Positions 43,959-47,483 of a stretch of DNA of 47,483 nt are shown here, piece after piece. The notes below the pieces were generated by a model. The model was not told the origin of the DNA, did no database searches, and was given only the letters and a program-made list of their open reading frames with translations. Position 1 is the stretch's first letter. Each line of letters starts with the position of its first letter. Both the position numbers and the translations under genes were made by a program. The stretch spans positions 1-47,483 of the forward strand of contig CALVUJ010000009.1 in assembly GCA_944363575.1 (NCBI GenBank), read 5' to 3'. Source of the stretch: an uncultured Bacilli bacterium. GTDB taxonomy: Bacteria; Bacillota_I; Bacilli_A; RFN20; DUOF01.

Positions 43959-44075
43959 ATAAGAGAATTATAACTAAAAATAGTAAAAAAGGCAAATCTA
44001 ACAATGATGTTTTGGACTTTTTAAAAAATAAAGACAATATACTTTAATAAGAATAATAAAATTGATAGATAAAGT

Positions 44076-44104
44076 TTGCAAAAGATAGTTTAATATTATA
44101 TAAT
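44076..44104 (+). promoter_or_regulatory. Promoter of the Asp23-FakA-RecG unit
   Basis: TTGCAA (44076-44081), 17 bp, TATAAT (44099-44104), 24 bp before the ATG. Confidence 0.7.
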
Positions 44105-44128
44105 GAAACTGCATTTAGGAGGCATATT

Positions 44129-44485
44129 ATGACGATTGAAAAAAATAGTGCTAAAGGTAATATTTCTATAACGATGGATGCTATAGCTTCAATTGCCGGT
44201 AATGCAGCAACTGAATGTTATGGCGTAGTAGGAATGGCACCTAAAACTGGTTTCAGAGCAGGAATTGCAGAGTTACTACGTATTGAAAATTATAGTAAAG
44301 GAGTTTTTGCTAGAGAGACAAAGAGTGGAGTAGAAGTAGAAATGTACATTGTCGTAGCTTATGGGCTAAAAATGACAGAAGTAGTAAGTGAAGTGCAAAA
44401 AAAAGTAAAATATGTGTTGGAAAAAACATTGGATATAAAATTTAAATCTATTAATGTATTTGTAAAAAATATTAAAAATGTGTGA
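44129..44485 (+). CDS. Asp23/Gls24 family envelope stress protein (YloU-like)
   Basis: 118 residues, the usual size. The Asp23 fold is shown by GNISITMDAIASIAGNAATECYGVVGM, VEMYIVVAYGLKMTEVVSEVQKKV and FKSINVFVKNI. YloU-type genes sit before fakA in many Firmicutes; the protein links to envelope or alkaline stress, exact role unknown. It starts with AGGAGG and ends 18 bp before fakA, in TGA. Confidence 0.93.
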   Translation: MTIEKNSAKGNISITMDAIASIAGNAATECYGVVGMAPKTGFRAGIAELLRIENYSKGVFARETKSGVEVEMYIVVAYGLKMTEVVSEVQKKVKYVLEKTLDIKFKSINVFVKNIKNV

Positions 44486-44503
44486 TTTTATGGGGGAATA
44501 TAA

Positions 44504-46171
44504 ATGAAAACGATAAATGGTCATACCTTAAAGCAAATGATCATTTCTGGGGCTAATAATTTATTTAATTGTTATCCTGAGATAGATGCTTTAAATGTCT
44601 TCCCTGTACCAGATGGAGATACGGGAACTAATATGAATTTAACAATGACTTCTGGATCTAAAGAAGTTGCTAATATAGATACAACAAATATATATGATGT
44701 TGCGAAAACCTTTTCTAGGGGATTACTAATGGGAGCAAGGGGTAATTCAGGAGTTATTTTATCACAAATATTTAGAGGGTTTGCAGCAGGGCTAGAAGGT
44801 AAAAAAGAAGCAAATTGTTATGATTTTGCTGATGCTTTAATATCTGCAAAAGATGTGGCATATAAAGCGGTAATGAAACCAGTTGAAGGTACTATCTTAA
44901 CTGTTATTAGGGAGAGTTCAGTTGCTTTAAAACACTATGTAGATGGATTAGAAAAACCAATAACCATTAAAGAATGTATGGAGTATTTGCTTAATGAAGC
45001 TAAAGCTTCTTTGCAAAGAACACCAGATTTGTTACCTGTTTTAAAAGAAGTAGGAGTAGTGGACTCTGGAGGAGCGGGTTTAATTAAAGTCTTTGATGGT
45101 TTTTTAAGTGCTTTAAATAACAATATAATCGAAAGATTTCAAGCAACAGTGCAACAAAATGAAGAAGAAAAAGTTCAAGCATCAGCACAAAGCAAAATTG
45201 AAAATAGCGAATTTGGTTATTGTACTGAATTTATTATGAGATTATCTCCAGAAAAAGAAGGAAAAAAGAATTTTGTTCCTTCTAGATTTAAAAGTGTTTT
45301 AGAAAATCATGGGAATTCAATAGTAGTAGTGCAAGACGATGATATCGTCAAAGTACATATTCATACTTTAAAACCTGGTAATATTTTTAATTATGCTCAA
45401 CAATTTGGTGAATTTGTTACTTTAAAGGTAGAGAATATGCAACTACAACATTCAAACATTATGGAAAAAGAGCAAGAAAAGAATACGGAAGTAGAAATAG
45501 TTAAAAAAGAAAAGAAAAAATATGGAATTATTTCTGTTTCTGTAGGTGAAGGTGTAAACCAAATGTTTAAAGACTTAAGAGTAGATGAAATTGTAAGTGG
45601 GGGACAAACAATGAATCCTTCAACTGAAGATTTTGTAGAAGCTATTAATCGTCTTAATGCTGAAAATGTGTTTATTTTACCAAACAATTCTAATATCATT
45701 ATGGCTGCGAACCAAGCAAGTGAAGTAGTAGAAGGTGTAAATTGCAAGGTAATACCTACTAAAACAATACCACAAGGAATGGTAGCATGTATGATGTTCA
45801 ATCCATATTGTGAAATAGATGAAAATTACGAGCAAATGTGCGAAGCTATGGATAACATTAAAACTGGTCAAGTTACTTTTGCCATTAAGGATACTAATAT
45901 CAATGGTATTGAAATAAAAGAAAATTACTTTATGGGGCTTAATGGTAAAAATATTGTTACTTGTAAAGAAGATAAAGTAGATGCTACGATCACTTTGTTA
46001 GAATCAATGATTGATGAAACTAGTGAAATTGTAACCATTATTGCAGGAGAAGATGCTAAAGAAGATGAAACTAATAAAATAGTAGGTTATTTAAAAGATA
46101 AATATCCAGTGGAGATAGATGTAAAATTAGGGATGCAACCTGTGTATAGTTATATAATAGGAGTAGAATAG
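44504..46171 (+). CDS. fakA: Fatty acid kinase subunit A (DAK2/YloV)
   Basis: 555 residues. The N-terminal DhaK-L-like ATP-binding domain has LNVFPVPDGDTGTNMNLTM (metal-binding Asp residues) and GARGNSGVILSQIFRG. A middle domain and a C-terminal DegV-like domain follow. FakA phosphorylates fatty acids bound to a FakB partner for phospholipid synthesis. No fakB lies in the window. It precedes recG, the usual Firmicutes order. Confidence 0.95.
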   Translation: MKTINGHTLKQMIISGANNLFNCYPEIDALNVFPVPDGDTGTNMNLTMTSGSKEVANIDTTNIYDVAKTFSRGLLMGARGNSGVILSQIFRGFAAGLEGKKEANCYDFADALISAKDVAYKAVMKPVEGTILTVIRESSVALKHYVDGLEKPITIKECMEYLLNEAKASLQRTPDLLPVLKEVGVVDSGGAGLIKVFDGFLSALNNNIIERFQATVQQNEEEKVQASAQSKIENSEFGYCTEFIMRLSPEKEGKKNFVPSRFKSVLENHGNSIVVVQDDDIVKVHIHTLKPGNIFNYAQQFGEFVTLKVENMQLQHSNIMEKEQEKNTEVEIVKKEKKKYGIISVSVGEGVNQMFKDLRVDEIVSGGQTMNPSTEDFVEAINRLNAENVFILPNNSNIIMAANQASEVVEGVNCKVIPTKTIPQGMVACMMFNPYCEIDENYEQMCEAMDNIKTGQVTFAIKDTNINGIEIKENYFMGLNGKNIVTCKEDKVDATITLLESMIDETSEIVTIIAGEDAKEDETNKIVGYLKDKYPVEIDVKLGMQPVYSYIIGVE

Positions 46172-46196
46172 GGGGAGACCCCTTTTTTAAAAGGGG
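46170..46196 (+). promoter_or_regulatory. Overlapping hairpins between fakA and recG
   Basis: AGGGG-GAGA-CCCCT followed by T5 (46170-46188) forms a terminator-like hairpin with a GNRA-type loop. The same CCCCTTTT (46179-46186) can pair instead with AAAAGGGG (46189-46196), which is the recG ribosome site. The two folds exclude each other, as in attenuators. Confidence 0.5.
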
Positions 46197-46203
46197 GAAT
46201 AAA

Positions 46204-47483
46204 ATGATTACAGAAATAAAGTTTACATCAAGAAGATTAACTTATTTAAGTAAGTTAAATATTTTGTCATTAGAAGAATTAGTTAATTATTACCCTAAAA
46301 GATATGAAGACTTAAACGTTACTGTATTAAACAAAGATGCTGATAATAAAAGAGTAGTATGCCTTGCTAAAATATATAGTGAAGTGAAACTACAAAGAAT
46401 TAGAAACAAGTTATCAAGATTACAATTTTTAGTAGAAATTAATAAAGAAATATATACTATTACAATTTTTAATAGAGATTATTTAGTAAATCTTTTACAT
46501 ATTAATAAATATGTAAAAATTGTTGGTAAGTTAGATTATTATCATAAAACTATTTTAGCAAGTAATATTTATTTTGATTATTATACAAAGATGCTTTCCT
46601 TTTATAAATTAATAGAGGGTTTTAAAGATAACGAGTTTCAAAAGATAGTTAAAGAGGGATTAGAGTATTATAAAAATACAGGGCAAGCATTAGATACATT
46701 ACCAATTAGTTTAATGAAAAAATACAAATTAGATAGCAAACTAAAATCATTAGAGTTAGTGCATTTTCCTTCTAATATGCAAGATGTTAATAAAGGATAC
46801 AGGCATTTAAAATATGAAGAATTATTAGAGTTTGTTTTAACTTTAGAAATAAATAAAAGAAAAATTAAGGAGATAGATAAAAACGAAGCCAAGAAGATAG
46901 ATATTGAAAAGGTTAATGAATTTATAAATTCATTGCCATACAAATTAAGTAATGCTCAAAGTAATGCGGTAAAAGAAATACTTGATGATTTGCAAAGTTC
47001 ATCTATCATGTATAGGTTAGTACAAGGTGATGTAGGAAGCGGGAAAACATTAGTAGCTATCATTGCTTTAGTGGCATGTTGTTTAGCAAAAGAGCAAGGG
47101 GCTTTTATGGCTCCAACAGATTTACTAGCTAGGCAACATTACAAAAATATCGTTAAATTACTAGAAAAAACATCTTTAACAATAGAATTACTAGTTAGTG
47201 ATTTAAACAATAACAAAAAGAAAGAAATAAAAGAAAAATTAAAAAAAGGTGAAATAGATATTGTTATTGGTACGCATGCCTTAATTCAAAAAGATGTTGA
47301 ATTTCATAAACTGGGTTTAGCAATTATTGATGAACAACATCGTTTTGGGGTAAAACAAAGACAAGAACTAAAGAAAAAAGGGAAGAAAGTAGATTTACTT
47401 TTAATGAGTGCGCCACCTATCCCGCGTACCTTAGCACATACAATCTATGGCGAACTTGATATAACCACCATCGATGAATTTCC
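46204..47483 (+). CDS. recG: ATP-dependent DNA helicase RecG (5' part, runs off the window)
   Basis: 426 codons of the start are present. The N-terminal wedge/OB region (FTSRRLTYLSKLNILSLEEL, YYPKRYEDL) leads to the helicase core: QSNAVKEILDD, Walker A GDVGSGKT, MAPTDLLARQH, IGTHALIQ and DEQH box IIDEQHRFGVKQR. RecG remodels stalled replication forks and Holliday junctions. In motif III the invariant TATPIPRTL-type sequence reads SAPPIPRTL: a Pro replaces the conserved Thr (codon CCA in place of an expected ACN). This is either a real substitution or a base error. Confidence 0.95.
   Translation, partial: MITEIKFTSRRLTYLSKLNILSLEELVNYYPKRYEDLNVTVLNKDADNKRVVCLAKIYSEVKLQRIRNKLSRLQFLVEINKEIYTITIFNRDYLVNLLHINKYVKIVGKLDYYHKTILASNIYFDYYTKMLSFYKLIEGFKDNEFQKIVKEGLEYYKNTGQALDTLPISLMKKYKLDSKLKSLELVHFPSNMQDVNKGYRHLKYEELLEFVLTLEINKRKIKEIDKNEAKKIDIEKVNEFINSLPYKLSNAQSNAVKEILDDLQSSSIMYRLVQGDVGSGKTLVAIIALVACCLAKEQGAFMAPTDLLARQHYKNIVKLLEKTSLTIELLVSDLNNNKKKEIKEKLKKGEIDIVIGTHALIQKDVEFHKLGLAIIDEQHRFGVKQRQELKKKGKKVDLLLMSAPPIPRTLAHTIYGELDITTIDEF

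Noticed and set aside
45397-45871. Minus-strand frames inside fakA
   Set aside because: Antisense shadows of fakA, with no ribosome site or recognisable domain.

Overview
The window is AT-rich Firmicutes DNA (I estimate roughly 30% GC by eye) from what looks like a spore-forming or formerly spore-forming, gut-type anaerobe near the Mollicutes/Erysipelotrichia branch of the Bacilli. The evidence is a CotJA/CotJB-like and CotJC spore-coat pair, WhiA, rubrerythrin, pyruvate phosphate dikinase, Asp23/FakA and ComFA/ComFC, with compact operons and strong AGGAGG-type ribosome sites. UGA is a normal stop: comFC and the Asp23 gene end in TGA and an RF2 gene is present. The lineage is an inference and no species is claimed.

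Layout. 1-2190: two tandem copies of a gene cassette encoding 26-residue-repeat proteins (3 and 11 repeats), each followed by the same conserved block and terminator. 2345-4007: two secreted proteins with paralogous two-helix VirB2-like C-termini. 3975-8712: yigZ (minus), L-lactate dehydrogenase, a GNAT-like protein, comFA, comFC, csp. 8825-16533: a tight housekeeping run secA-prfB-yitT-ctpA-uvrB. 16580-18864: a YcxB-like membrane protein and three redox lipoproteins (thioredoxin-like, rhodanese-like, FMN-attachment). 18934-21180: secG, an RluA pseudouridine synthase, cotJ genes. 21185-26428: hsp20 with a CIRCE operator, a lipoprotein amidase, a minus-strand lipoprotein, rubrerythrin, a GT2 glycosyltransferase, PlsC, DUF1508. 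26495-30514 (minus): ATP-grasp enzyme, ADP-ribosylglycohydrolase, a DUF4279 gene broken by one amber codon, rlmD. 30608-32935: a VirD4/TraG coupling protein. 33010-40375: CYTH-like gene, ppdK, an envelope lipoprotein (plus strand), malQ and whiA. 40488-43958: accessory stretch with a SUKH protein, an HD-domain protein, a disrupted gene and tRNA-Gly(GCC) and tRNA-Val(GAC). 44129-47483: Asp23/YloU, FakA and the 5' part of recG.

How the parts may work together. Protein export (SecA, SecG) supplies many predicted envelope proteins, including seven lipoproteins. Three of these form one transcription unit that looks like an extracytoplasmic thiol/flavin redox chain. The pilin-like pair and the coupling protein, about 27 kb apart, suggest parts of a dispersed type IV secretion or conjugation machine. 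No relaxase or VirB4 is visible here. The most unusual item is the repeat-protein cassette: nearly invariant 26-residue repeats differ mainly at one residue before and two adjacent residues after a fixed Leu, a pattern like a modular recognition code. No CRISPR array, IS element, phage module or rRNA was found.
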